Below are positions 1-8,699 of a stretch of DNA of 64,000 nucleotides, in pieces. Every line of letters starts with the position of its first letter. Within the stretch, counting starts at the first letter, position 1. Made by a program: the position numbers and the translations under genes. Source of the stretch: Reddybacter sp041622675 (lineage in GTDB: Bacteria; Pseudomonadota; Gammaproteobacteria; Pseudomonadales; Porticoccaceae); the NCBI GenBank assembly GCA_041622675.1, contig JBFJYH010000005.1, positions 28,618-92,617 of the forward strand. Direction: 5' to 3'. Below the pieces are notes generated by a model. That model had not been told where the DNA came from, did no database searches, and saw only the letters and a list, made by a program, of their open reading frames with translations.

Positions 1-9
1 GTGAGCTCC

Positions 10-1539
10 CTAGCCACCGAAGTCTTCGGGAAAGTGTTTAATGGCACTGCGCACGGGGAAGGGCGTCAAGCCACCCATGGCGCATAGTGAGCCAAATTCC
101 ATCGTTTCACACAGATCTTCCAGTAATATTAGATTGTCATCGCGCTGTTCGCCTGCGCGAATTTTGTCAATCACCTCGACGCCCCGGGTAGAGCCAACTC
201 GGCAGGGGGTGCACTTGCCGCAGGACTCGACCACGCAGAATTCCATGGCAAAGCGCGCCTGTTCAAGCATATCGGCATTTTCGTCAAACACGACTACACC
301 GCCGTGGCCGAGCATGGCCTTGGCGGCGGCAAAGCTTTCATAATCGAGGCTAATATCCAGAGCCGACTCGGGTAAATAGGCACCGAGGGGGCCGCCAACC
401 TGTACCGCTTTAATTGCTCTACCGCTGAGTGTGCCGCCGCCGAAGTCTTCGAGCAAGCTGCGTAGAGTGTTGCCAAAGGCCAGTTCTACGATGCCGCCGC
501 GCTTAATATTGCCCGCCAACTGCATGGGCAGGGTGCCGGTGGAGCGGCCAACGCCAAGGCTTTTATAGTGAGCTGCACCCTTTTCGAAAATGCTCGACAC
601 CGAGGCCAGAGTGAGCACATTGTTAATGACGGTGGGTTGGCCAAACAGACCAACAATGGCGGGTAGCGGTGGTTTGGCACGCACCATGCCGCGCTTGCCC
701 TCAAGGCTGTCGAGTAGGGAGGTCTCTTCACCGCAAATATAGGCCCCAGCACCGAGGCGTACCTCTAAGTCAAAGTGCTTGCCGCTGCCAGCGATGTTGT
801 CACCCAAATAACCTGCTGCATAGGCATTGGCTAGTGCGGATTTCAAGACGTCGTGGGCCTTGGGGTATTCCGAGCGCAAATAAATATAGCCTTGCGTGGC
901 GCCGACTGCTAGCCCGGCAATTGTCATGCCCTCTATCAATTGTAGGGGGTCGGCCTCCATTAACAGGCGGTCGGCAAAGGTACCCGAATCGCCCTCATCG
1001 GCGTTGCAGACAATATATTTTTGTTGGGGCGGGGTGTCGTGCACGGTTTGCCATTTAATCCCGGCGGGGAAAGCTGCTCCACCACGACCTCGCAGGCCAG
1101 ATTCTTTGACCTCATCGACAATAGCCTGGGGCTGCATGGCTAAGACGCGTGTCAGACCGGCATAGCCACCGTGAGCTTTGTAGTCGTCGACACTGAGAGG
1201 GTCGATAATGCCGGCGCGAACAAAGTTGACGCGCTGCTGGTTTTTTAAATAGGGGATGTCTTCGGTGAGGCCCAAAGCGAGATGATCGCCCTTGCCTTCT
1301 AGAAAACCGGCGTCGAACAGGGCGCTAACGTCTGTGTCGGTAACAGGGCCGTAGGCAACGCGCCCTTTGTCGGTGGCAACTTCAACCAGAGTTTCGAGCC
1401 AGAACAAACCACGGGAGCCGTTGCGTACAAGGTTGAGCGCAATATTGCGTTTGGCGGCCTCGGCGCTAATTGCCTTGGCCACGGCATCGGCACCCAGAGC
1501 ACAAGCGGTGGTGTCGCGGGGGACATAAACAGTAATCAT
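10..1539 (-). CDS. fdsB: NAD-dependent formate dehydrogenase, beta (diaphorase) subunit
   Basis: NuoF-like flavoprotein of 509 residues that passes electrons from the molybdenum catalytic subunit to NAD+ through FMN and a 4Fe-4S cluster in the cytoplasm. Visible motifs are the glycine-rich GRGGAAFPAG at 151-160 (NADH/FMN site), a second FMN-site motif around CNADEGDSG at 178-186, and the cluster ligands C440, C443, C446 and C486. The N-terminal ~110 residues match the thioredoxin-like extension typical of FdsB rather than respiratory NuoF. Its ATG overlaps the stop of fdsG by 1 nt (TAATG), so the two are translationally coupled. The catalytic fdsA would follow beyond the left edge. A hydrogenase diaphorase subunit is the main alternative; the long N-terminus and the fdsG partner favour formate dehydrogenase. 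Confidence 0.88.
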   Translation of the reverse strand: MITVYVPRDTTACALGADAVAKAISAEAAKRNIALNLVRNGSRGLFWLETLVEVATDKGRVAYGPVTDTDVSALFDAGFLEGKGDHLALGLTEDIPYLKNQQRVNFVRAGIIDPLSVDDYKAHGGYAGLTRVLAMQPQAIVDEVKESGLRGRGGAAFPAGIKWQTVHDTPPQQKYIVCNADEGDSGTFADRLLMEADPLQLIEGMTIAGLAVGATQGYIYLRSEYPKAHDVLKSALANAYAAGYLGDNIAGSGKHFDLEVRLGAGAYICGEETSLLDSLEGKRGMVRAKPPLPAIVGLFGQPTVINNVLTLASVSSIFEKGAAHYKSLGVGRSTGTLPMQLAGNIKRGGIVELAFGNTLRSLLEDFGGGTLSGRAIKAVQVGGPLGAYLPESALDISLDYESFAAAKAMLGHGGVVVFDENADMLEQARFAMEFCVVESCGKCTPCRVGSTRGVEVIDKIRAGEQRDDNLILLEDLCETMEFGSLCAMGGLTPFPVRSAIKHFPEDFGG

Positions 1540-2009
1540 TACTTCCCCTCCAGCGCACTAATCAGGGTATCGAAACGCTCGGGTGTAACACGGGCGTATA
1601 GCTCGTCACCAATTTGCACCGAGGGTCCACAGGCACAGTTCCCCAAGCAGTAAACTGGCTCAAGGCTCACCGAGCCATCAGCTGTTGTGCCACCCAGTTC
1701 GGTGGCCAATGTGGTGGTTGCATGTTGCTCAAGCTCACGGGCGCCGACCGCCTGGCAGGCCTCGGCGCGACAAATTTGTACGGTGTGCTGACCCATGGGT
1801 TCGGTATGAAAATGGTGATAAAAGCTAATGACACCGTGTACCTCGGCGCGGGACAGGCTTAGAGCTTGCGCGATAGCAGGTACCGATTCGGCGGGCACAT
1901 AGCCCTCTATATGCTGAATTTCATGGAGTATTGGCAACAGCGCGCCGGGTAAATCTTTGAGACGATCAATAATAGCGTCAATCGCGGGGTTATCGCTTGC
2001 TGGGCTCAT
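1539..2009 (-). CDS. fdsG: NAD-dependent formate dehydrogenase, gamma subunit (2Fe-2S)
   Basis: NuoE-like subunit of 156 residues. It has an N-terminal helical part and a thioredoxin-fold ferredoxin domain whose 2Fe-2S ligands are C80, C85, C121 and C125 (patterns CRAEAC and CLGNC). It relays electrons between FdsB and FdsA in the soluble formate dehydrogenase complex. It is the first gene of the operon here, with about 190 bp upstream shared divergently with the UPF0016 gene, so the operon promoter should lie in 2010-2200; I see no clear consensus there. Length and motif spacing fit FdsG/NuoE. The order G then B fits the fdsGBACD operons of proteobacteria. Confidence 0.87.
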   Translation of the reverse strand: MSPASDNPAIDAIIDRLKDLPGALLPILHEIQHIEGYVPAESVPAIAQALSLSRAEVHGVISFYHHFHTEPMGQHTVQICRAEACQAVGARELEQHATTTLATELGGTTADGSVSLEPVYCLGNCACGPSVQIGDELYARVTPERFDTLISALEGK

Positions 2010-2203
2010 GGCTCAACTCCCGTAGAGTATTGTTGCATTGGCATTGTGAGTATGGGTGTTGTTACTCGCATATTTATGCAGTAAACAAAGCAGCAAATTA
2101 TAACGCAAAGCAAAGATGATTTCTTGTAATACAGCTGAAGTTGTTGGCTGACAATACCATTCATACTTTAGCAGTTGCTATTGCCCAGTTCGAAGGGCTT
2201 GCT

Positions 2204-2488
2204 ATGATCGCCGCTATGGACTGGAAAATATTCGCGACTATTTTTGCAACCGTACTCGTCGCTGAGCTCGGGGATAAAACCCAATTGGCAACATTGCTTT
2301 TTGCCGCCGACAAAGGCGCTAATAAGCTGACAGTTTTCTTTGCGGCATCCCTGGCCTTGGTGGTCGCCTCGGCCTTGGGTGTACTCGCAGGTAGTATTTT
2401 AACGGCATATATCAACGAAAAAACTTTGGCTTATATCGCCGGTTTTGGGTTTATATTGATTGGTGTCTACACCTTATATCACGCTTAA
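2204..2488 (+). CDS. Small UPF0016 (GDT1/TMEM165/MntX-type) membrane protein
   Basis: The reading frame is open from 2141, but the ATG at 2204 is preceded by GAAGGG about 7 nt upstream and gives a 94-residue protein starting MIAAMDWK; a second ATG at 2216 is possible. It carries one copy of the family signature E-x-G-D-K-T (ELGDKTQL), followed by two hydrophobic segments. The family transports Mn2+/Ca2+ across membranes, usually as a protein with two such repeats. This is a one-repeat version that would have to dimerise or pair with another half-size protein. No second copy is adjacent. Substrate is inferred from family only. Confidence 0.75.
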   Translation: MIAAMDWKIFATIFATVLVAELGDKTQLATLLFAADKGANKLTVFFAASLALVVASALGVLAGSILTAYINEKTLAYIAGFGFILIGVYTLYHA

Positions 2489-2641
2489 TACAGCGCGTTG
2501 TGTGCAAACGAACTCGTACTAGCAGGTGGCTATTGTCACAGCCCGTTTTGAATAACAATAAAACAATAGTCTATACTGAATTTGAGCAAAAATGAGTCTC
2601 GGCAGTTTTTCAAACGATGAATCATCAGGTTAAATGACCCT

Positions 2642-3541
2642 ATGAAAAATACGGTTAAATTTTGGCAGCGTCATGACGACTGGCACGAGGCTGAAAAGGC
2701 TTGGGATGCGCGGGCAGAAAAACTGGCGACCGACTCGCCACTAAAAACCTTTAAAAAAAACCCACGGCTACCTGGCATTCGCACCAAGACCCGCAAAAAC
2801 CTTAGCTGGAAAACGCTTTCTTATCTTCACTACCACGACTACAGCGGTAAACTAGGTCGTTATTTTTGGCAGCGTCCTATAAAGCACGGTATGGGTTTAC
2901 TGGTCGCGCTCTTAAAACGTCATAGTTACCGCCGGGATGGCGACTTTTTTCTCTATAGCTTAAAAAACCTTGCAGAGTTTAAAGATTTGCTCGATGCCCC
3001 AAACACCGTTCTGGTTGTCGGTTTCTCCTATTGTCACAAGCCCTTTGAATGCCCATCGGGTCGTTTCACTGATGCTTGCATTCACGATGCCGATAGTCCT
3101 GTGTGCGGTCAGTGCTTTATTGGCAAATGTGTGCACAGTCTGCCTGATACCCAAGTGGTGCCGCTCTTTATCACTACGGTGCACTACATTGGCGAAAAAA
3201 TGATCGAAGCCCAGAAAAACTGGCCAGATCACAAGGTCGTATTTATGATTACTGCCTGTGAACTGACGTTGGAGATGTTCGGTAAGATTGGTGTTGCCGT
3301 CGACCTGCAAGGTGTAGGTGTGCGCCTCGATGGACAAATCTGCAATACGATGAAGGCCTTTGAAGCCTCTGAGATAGGCATTAAACCCGGTATGGCAATT
3401 GTCGAAGATGAAACACAGCACCGTATGATGGAGCTCTTTAGCCAATTTTCAGCAGTGGCAAGGGTAGGGTCGCCAGTTTCATCGAAGAGTGCTGGCGCTG
3501 CTAATGGCGATAATCTTATTGCGAGCGATGCAGACAAGTAG
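2642..3541 (+). CDS. Uncharacterised cysteine-rich protein, DUF116-like
   Basis: 299 residues with no signal peptide. The N-terminal 80 residues are basic and rich in Lys, Arg and Trp. A stretch near residues 80-125 precedes a cluster of six cysteines (C131, C137, C146, C155, C158, C163) with a C-x2-C core, CGQC. That layout, followed by a hydrophobic 'VVPLFITTVHYIG' segment, recalls DUF116 proteins, which probably bind a metal or Fe-S cluster; this assignment is from memory and tentative. A further Cys lies in MITACELT. The gene stands alone, ~150 bp after the UPF0016 gene. No function can be named. Confidence 0.6.
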   Translation: MKNTVKFWQRHDDWHEAEKAWDARAEKLATDSPLKTFKKNPRLPGIRTKTRKNLSWKTLSYLHYHDYSGKLGRYFWQRPIKHGMGLLVALLKRHSYRRDGDFFLYSLKNLAEFKDLLDAPNTVLVVGFSYCHKPFECPSGRFTDACIHDADSPVCGQCFIGKCVHSLPDTQVVPLFITTVHYIGEKMIEAQKNWPDHKVVFMITACELTLEMFGKIGVAVDLQGVGVRLDGQICNTMKAFEASEIGIKPGMAIVEDETQHRMMELFSQFSAVARVGSPVSSKSAGAANGDNLIASDADK

Positions 3542-3779
3542 TGAAGCGGCGTTGTGGTTGTAGTAGGAGCTGTAGCGTTAGTAATTGGCGTATTAGCTTT
3601 CGTTGAAAAAAAAAGAAAGGGTGAATTCCTCCATTCATTTTTTGTTGCTGTGTCCTCTTTATATTTGCGAATTTGCCTAGGGCTGGATCAGTCTGGCTAA
3701 TTTAAAAGCTATTCGCTCATTTTGTTTAATTGGAGTAGCATGCTTGCAGTCTTGAATGGATTTTAATGAGGGAAAATTT

Positions 3780-4565
3780 GTGTTTAATGTCTTTAGCGGA
3801 ATTAAGAAAATAATAGGGTCAAGCTCTGAGGCCGAGGATTTGGCATTAGGAAAACCTTCTAATTACGAAGAAATCGCCGCTATCAAATATTTTGATGGTT
3901 TGCATGTCAAGGTACATCGTGGAGACATTATTAGCGAGCACATTTCAAGGACGGGAACTTGGGAAGACGATCTTAGCAAGAAGCTAATTGCATTGGGTGA
4001 AAGTGGTGGCCTGATGGTGGATGTGGGCGCTAATTTAGGCTATTTCTCATTGCTATGGGCTAAGTCAAACCCTAAAAATACCAGCTATGCTTTCGAAGCT
4101 TCTCCCAGAATTTTTCCAATGCTCGCATCCAGTATTGAAACAAATAAACTGTCTAGCCAAATATTTCCGTTTGCGGTTGCTTTGGGCAATCAGTCTCAGT
4201 TTTGTGATTTTGTCCTGGGGCCTCATGAACAAACTGGGTGGGGTGGATTAGCCCTAAGGCCCGATGGTTTGAATACGACTAAAGTAATTTCACTGAAATT
4301 AGATGATTTGCTGCAGGGGCAGGATATTAAAGTATTGAAAATTGATGTTGAAGGTGCAGATACATGGGTTCTTCACGGCTGTAAAACACTACTGGAAACT
4401 AAAAAGATTAAGCATATTTTTTATGAGCAAAATTATCCGAGAATGGCTGAGCTGGGGATCGAACCTGAAGAAGCGGGCAACTTTTTAAAAGAGCTAGGGT
4501 ATTGTAGTGAAAATATAACGACACTTGAAGATGATGTTGTAGAGTGGCATGCGAGCGCGACTTAA
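3780..4565 (+). CDS. FkbM-family SAM-dependent methyltransferase
   Basis: The frame opens at an ATG at 3756, but GAGGGA at 3768-3773 sits 6 nt before an in-frame GTG at 3780, which I prefer (261 residues). The SAM-binding motif I is VDVGANLGYF. It is followed by a conserved acidic 'FEASP' strand end and the FkbM hallmark LKIDVEGADTWVL, then a C-terminal 'IFYEQN' strand. FkbM enzymes O-methylate sugars or natural products. Base composition is visibly more AT-rich than in the neighbours, and the flanks are non-coding, suggesting horizontal acquisition, perhaps as a leftover of a polysaccharide locus. The substrate cannot be told. Confidence 0.8.
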   Translation: MFNVFSGIKKIIGSSSEAEDLALGKPSNYEEIAAIKYFDGLHVKVHRGDIISEHISRTGTWEDDLSKKLIALGESGGLMVDVGANLGYFSLLWAKSNPKNTSYAFEASPRIFPMLASSIETNKLSSQIFPFAVALGNQSQFCDFVLGPHEQTGWGGLALRPDGLNTTKVISLKLDDLLQGQDIKVLKIDVEGADTWVLHGCKTLLETKKIKHIFYEQNYPRMAELGIEPEEAGNFLKELGYCSENITTLEDDVVEWHASAT

Positions 4566-4592
4566 TCGAAAATGCTTTGCAAAGCTTATGAA

Positions 4593-4638
4593 ATCACCAA
4601 GTTTTCCTTAGGAGGGTCAAAATTCCCAAGGTGGTGAT
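4593..4638 (+). terminator. Imperfect hairpin after the FkbM methyltransferase gene
   Basis: Arms ATCACCA (4593-4599) and TGGTGAT (4632-4638) pair perfectly, with inner CCTT/AAGG and GGG/CCC pairings. There is no clear U-run after it, so it is either a weak terminator or an mRNA 3' end structure. Confidence 0.3.
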
Positions 4639-4755
4639 ACATTCTTATCTTGAGTGGGGCTGTATTTGTTGGGGCAAGAGGGAGACCTTGGTGATTGCTA
4701 TTTTAATTATCCAGTTTCATTAGTAGCTAATCAGTTATTGTTTTAGTTGAAGCGG

Positions 4756-5118
4756 CTATAGTTCTATATTCTCCATCAAAATAGACGCGATATTTCTAAA
4801 CATGGGCCGCTCAATCCAGCTACTAAAGTTGACTATACTCAGAAATTTCACAATAGGTGTCGAGAAAACATCTGTTGTAGATGGAAATGCTATCCTTTAC
4901 AAGCGCTGGGAAAAGCCGAAGTTAATTATTTCAAGGTAGTAAGAGTCTAAGCACGAATCGACTTCCCGCAATTTTATTTCTTCATTGTGGATTTGAACTC
5001 CAGATAAAAGCTGCGATGCTTGAAATGAGCAAAACTTAACTGCCTTTGGAACATTCAAGTCTGGGTCAAAGTAATTCCAACCACTATAAAAATACTCTAC
5101 TGAAAGATGGCTCCGTAG
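4756..5118 (-). pseudogene. Broken reading frame with one in-frame TAA, unknown family
   Basis: Reading the minus strand from 5118 down, the frame is open for 73 codons, meets a single TAA at 4897-4899, and stays open in the same frame for about 46 more codons to a TAG at 4756-4758. The translation has a protein-like mix of residues (for example SVEYFYSGWNYFDPD and SSWIERPMFRNIASI) but no start codon at its head, because a stop lies just upstream at 5119-5121. I do not recognise the family. This could be the C-terminal remnant of a lost gene or a chance open frame in AT-rich DNA. Confidence 0.35.
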
Positions 5119-5651
5119 CTATAGTTAGCTGGCTAACATGAGCTAATGGTTAACGAAGGTCGTCAATGAGGCGATCTGCCGATGAAACGACTGTGGTGAG
5201 TGAGAAGGGGAGAGCACTTCGCATTATTAAATGCTTCCCAAAGGGGTCAATAGTTTCGTAGCCATTGGTGGTGGGCTGTAAGTCCACATTGGTTTGACTG
5301 TGGCGGTGCCCGGTATGGGTTTTCACGAGATCAGTTCACCTGTCATTTTTTGCCCCAAGTATTTCTTCGCAGATCACGGTCTGTGCTGGTGGGAGTGATT
5401 GATTCTACGGCCTTTGCGCCAATAGCGAACCACTGCCCTCGATGGGGCTTTAATAAGATTTTTTTCTCGTTTGAAACGCAGGAAATTTTCAATGGTTAAA
5501 GCCTGCCTGCACAATACAAATATTACTTATAACAGGTAGTTTTTTCGAACGGCTTTGTCAGTGAAAAATTCTCTAATCGCCTCTGAATTAGAATATTTTT
5601 GCGGACTATACTGATTTTATGGGGGATTTTTACACCCCGGGGGAGGTTGCT

Positions 5652-5852
5652 ATGTTAAATCCTAATTTTAAAAATGGTCAGGTTGTTGATGTGCAAGCCG
5701 CCTTAGCCAGTTTCGTTGTTATGATGGGTTTATTGTTTCTTATTGAAGCAGCTGCAGGATTGCATACCGGTATAGCACTATTGACCGTGTTGGTAGGGGT
5801 GGCTTGGTTTTTGTTTCGTCAGTTCCACCACCATAAAATTGCTAACCATTAG
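5652..5852 (+). CDS. Small hypothetical two-helix membrane protein
   Basis: The frame is open from 5619, but a strong GGAGG at 5642-5646 places the start at the ATG at 5652, giving 66 residues. After a polar N-terminus (MLNPNFKNGQ) come two hydrophobic stretches: ALASFVVMMGLLFLIEAA, then GIALLTVLVGVAWFLF. A His-rich tail, RQFHHHKIANH, closes the protein. It is probably an inner-membrane protein. No family is recognised. The excellent ribosome binding site is the main evidence that it is a real gene. Confidence 0.55.
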   Translation: MLNPNFKNGQVVDVQAALASFVVMMGLLFLIEAAAGLHTGIALLTVLVGVAWFLFRQFHHHKIANH

Positions 5853-6157
5853 GGCCAACGATTAATATTGTTTGTTCTTTTTTGGATCGACACGGAATAA
5901 GGCAGTAATGATACCTCATTGGTCTGTGACGATAAAAAAGCGCTATTAGCTGGATACTGAGCTAGAAGATACGCACAGCTGTTGCCCCGCCAAGTGTCTG
6001 TGGTGCTGGCGGGAGGGTACTCATGCAAGGGTGATCGGTAATTTTGGCGATAACCGCTAAGAGAGAGGCAGCTGCACCAAGCGGTTAGCTTATTGGTACA
6101 GCTGTGGTATCAAGATTTTGGCGTTTCAGCGAGTCTAGGTTCGATAACTTTTATGGG
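5853..6157. other. Intergenic region, no gene seen
   Basis: Lies between two converging genes. The only structure I see is a pair of short arms, CCCGCCA and TGGCGGG, near 5985-6012 with a 14-nt loop and no T-run. No coding signal is evident. Confidence 0.5.
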
Positions 6158-7678
6158 TTAAGACTGACTGATAGCTTCTTGGCTAAATTGATATTCATTA
6201 AAATCGGGCTGCTGCATTTCTTTATAAAAAATACTTGGATGCCAGGGGTAAAGGTTTGGTGTACCGGTTTTATCTATATACCAACTATCGCAGCCCCCAG
6301 TGGCCCAGGTCGTGCCTGCAACTTCTTTGGCCATCGCCTTGTTGAAAGCATCGAAGGTATCTTGTTTCACGGCAATGGTGGCGGCTTTCTCCGCCTTCAT
6401 GTGGTTGAGGCATTGAATCATGTAAGAGAGCTGGGTTTCGGTAATGGAAATCAATGACAGGTTGCCGACCGGGCCAGTGGGGCCTTCGAGCATCCAGAAA
6501 TTGGGGAAGTTGGGGATAGTCATGGCACGATGGGCGCGGGGCGCACCATCCCATACTTCACTGAGCTCTAGGTTGTTTTCACCGTAGACCTTAGCGGGCA
6601 GCATAAATTCAGAGACTTTAAACCCGGTAGCGATAATAAGTACATCGAGTTCATGCAGGCGGCCATCCTCAGTGCGAATGCCCTCGGGCTCAATACCGAC
6701 AATACCTTCCGTGACCAGCTCGGCATTGTCGCGGCTGATAGCGGGGTAAAAGTCAGAGCAAAAGATGAGCCGTTTGCAGGTTGCTTTGTAGCTAGGGGTT
6801 AGTTTGACGCGCAATGCGGGGTCAGTGACATCCTTGGCGAGTGTTTTCAGGCAGGCTTGCTCAATTTTGCGCTGTTCTTTGACATCCCCAATGGTAGCTT
6901 TGGCAAAAGTTTTGAGCATGTGGCGCTTATAAAAATTGCTCAAATGAGGGTGCATCCAGGGGCAAGCACGCAATATTTTCTTCCAGAAATAACTGTACTT
7001 TTTCTGAGGTAGGGGGGCAATCCAGTGGGGCGTACGCTGGAAGACAGTCATTTTCTTCACTTTTTTGGTCACTGCGCCGACAATTTGTGCCGAAGTTGAA
7101 CCGGTGCCAATAATGCCGACTCGCTTGCCCTCGAGTGAAACTGAATCGTCCCAGCGAGCAGTGTGGAACATGGCCCCTTTGAAACTATCGATGCCTTTAA
7201 TGTCAGGGTAGTTGGGGTGGTGGAGGATGCCCGTGGCTGATATCAAGAAGTCAAAAATTTGCTCTTCGTGACCCTCTGCTTTGAGTCGCCATTTGGGGCC
7301 GAGATAGGTCATTTCGGTCACAGGGCTGTTCAAGTTGACGACTGACATGACGTCAAATTCTTTTGCAACACGTTCTATGTACTGAAAGATTTCGGGACCG
7401 TAAGAGAAACGATAGGACCAGTCGGGGTTGGGTGCGAAGGAATAGGAATACCAGTACGAAGGTACGTCGCAGGACAACCCCGGATAGCGATTATCGCGCC
7501 AGGTGCCGCCGATTCTATCGGCCTTTTCGTAGACGGTTAAATCGGTGTACCCGGCCTTACGCAGGGCAATAACAGCGCCGATACCCGATAAACCGGCACC
7601 AACAATGGCGATGCGCGGAGTGCGTCCTTCTTTTGCCCAGCATGACGTTAAGTTGGCGATGTCTTCTGCCTGACTCAT
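6158..7678 (-). CDS. Flavin-containing monooxygenase, Baeyer-Villiger type
   Basis: 506 residues with two dinucleotide-binding folds: GAGLSG at 27-32 for FAD and GTGSTS at 191-196 for NADPH. Between them lies the Baeyer-Villiger fingerprint F-x-G-x3-H-x3-W (F166, G168, H172, W176, ending WD). The conserved GGTW after the FAD fold is present at 57-60. Such enzymes insert oxygen next to a ketone to form esters or lactones, or oxidise heteroatoms. The gene stands alone, with about 225 bp upstream and no partner in the same operon. Substrate cannot be inferred from sequence. It is clearly different from the longer monooxygenase at 20299-22116. Confidence 0.85.
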   Translation of the reverse strand: MSQAEDIANLTSCWAKEGRTPRIAIVGAGLSGIGAVIALRKAGYTDLTVYEKADRIGGTWRDNRYPGLSCDVPSYWYSYSFAPNPDWSYRFSYGPEIFQYIERVAKEFDVMSVVNLNSPVTEMTYLGPKWRLKAEGHEEQIFDFLISATGILHHPNYPDIKGIDSFKGAMFHTARWDDSVSLEGKRVGIIGTGSTSAQIVGAVTKKVKKMTVFQRTPHWIAPLPQKKYSYFWKKILRACPWMHPHLSNFYKRHMLKTFAKATIGDVKEQRKIEQACLKTLAKDVTDPALRVKLTPSYKATCKRLIFCSDFYPAISRDNAELVTEGIVGIEPEGIRTEDGRLHELDVLIIATGFKVSEFMLPAKVYGENNLELSEVWDGAPRAHRAMTIPNFPNFWMLEGPTGPVGNLSLISITETQLSYMIQCLNHMKAEKAATIAVKQDTFDAFNKAMAKEVAGTTWATGGCDSWYIDKTGTPNLYPWHPSIFYKEMQQPDFNEYQFSQEAISQS

Positions 7679-7904
7679 GATCGTTACCTTATTTTAAGTG
7701 GTGGATAATATGCGATCTTAATTCTATCTCAGTAGGTGTGGCTAGCCTGTGACTAAATGTGGACAGCCGGTACTTAATTTGATGGCGGTTTGATAGAAAT
7801 CATACCCAGATAAAAAACCGTTCAACAAGGTATTGATTTTGAATAAAAGTATGAGGGAGAGGAGTGAAAGTTAGTATCTGCCGTAACGGGCGGTAGAGGT
7901 TGCG

Positions 7905-8663
7905 CTAATGCCCGCTCAATTTTGGTAATGCCCTGTTGAGCGTCGGGCCAATTTCATTGTGTATTAGCAGGTCGGCGCTGGTATCGAGGTCGGTTGGGTC
8001 GCGATTGATAATCACTAATTTAGCCCCACTGCGTTTGGCCACCAGTGGAAAGCCAGCAGCCGGGTAGACCTGCAGCGATGAGCCAATTGCAAGAAAAAGA
8101 TCGCACTCATTGGCGGCTAGCTGTGCCTGTCGCATGGCTTGTTCGGGCATAGCCTGGCCGAAGGAAATTGTTGCTGCTTTGACCAAACCATCGCAGTGGT
8201 CGCACACCGGCAAACTTTCATCGCGCTCGAAATTTTTTTTGATCAACTCCAGATCGTAGCGTTGACCACAGTCAAGGCAGTGGGCGTAGGTGGCATTGCC
8301 GTGTAACTCAATGATTTTGTCCTCGGGTACACCGGAAAGCTGGTGCAGGCCATCGACATTTTGGGTAATTACATGACTGACGATGTCACTTGAAACTAGA
8401 CGGGCAATGGCCAGATGACCGAGATTGGGCTTGGCATGCTGCATATCTCGGTCGAACATGAGCTTTAGTCGCCAAGATGCTCGGCGGGCCTCGGCTGAGG
8501 CGACAAAATCGCTGAAATCTACCGGCTGGTGCTTGCTCCAGATGCCACCGGGGCTACGGAAATCGGGAATACCCGATTCAGTGCTGATGCCCGCGCCGGT
8601 AAATACTACTGCGCGTTGGCAGTGGGTCAATAGTTCTGTGAGTTGCTCGATGTGCTTGCTCAT
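7905..8663 (-). CDS. cobB: NAD-dependent protein deacylase (sirtuin)
   Basis: 252 residues. The NAD-binding motif GAGIS (23-27) continues into a conserved GIPDFRSPGG. Also present are TQNVDGLH near 100, catalytic His121 in the ELHGN motif, a zinc site with C129, C132, C154 and C157, and GSSLQVYP at the second NAD contact. The enzyme removes acyl groups from lysines and so regulates enzymes such as acyl-CoA synthetases, which fits the acyl-CoA genes nearby. It lies 36 bp downstream of the thioesterase gene on the same strand and may be cotranscribed with it. Confidence 0.9.
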   Translation of the reverse strand: MSKHIEQLTELLTHCQRAVVFTGAGISTESGIPDFRSPGGIWSKHQPVDFSDFVASAEARRASWRLKLMFDRDMQHAKPNLGHLAIARLVSSDIVSHVITQNVDGLHQLSGVPEDKIIELHGNATYAHCLDCGQRYDLELIKKNFERDESLPVCDHCDGLVKAATISFGQAMPEQAMRQAQLAANECDLFLAIGSSLQVYPAAGFPLVAKRSGAKLVIINRDPTDLDTSADLLIHNEIGPTLNRALPKLSGH

Positions 8664-8699
8664 AAGGTTTGTTCTTCAATATCGTACGCTGTACTGCCC

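Larger units (their letters stand above)
4566..5651. other. About 1.1 kb without an intact gene
   Basis: AT-rich stretch between the FkbM gene and a small membrane protein. It contains a palindrome GCTTTGCAAAGC (4574-4585), an imperfect hairpin (4593-4638), a broken minus-strand reading frame (4756-5118) and a short plus-strand segment around 5320-5500 that faintly recalls a transposase. No ORF with a ribosome binding site is convincing. It reads as decayed DNA. Confidence 0.6.

Noticed and set aside
2960..3445. 161-residue minus-strand frame
   Set aside because: Inside the Cys-rich protein gene in the opposite direction; no motif and no ribosome binding site.
5985..6012. CCCGCCA / TGGCGGG hairpin
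   Set aside because: Long loop, no T-run, no matching gene end on either side at the right distance; kept only as a note.
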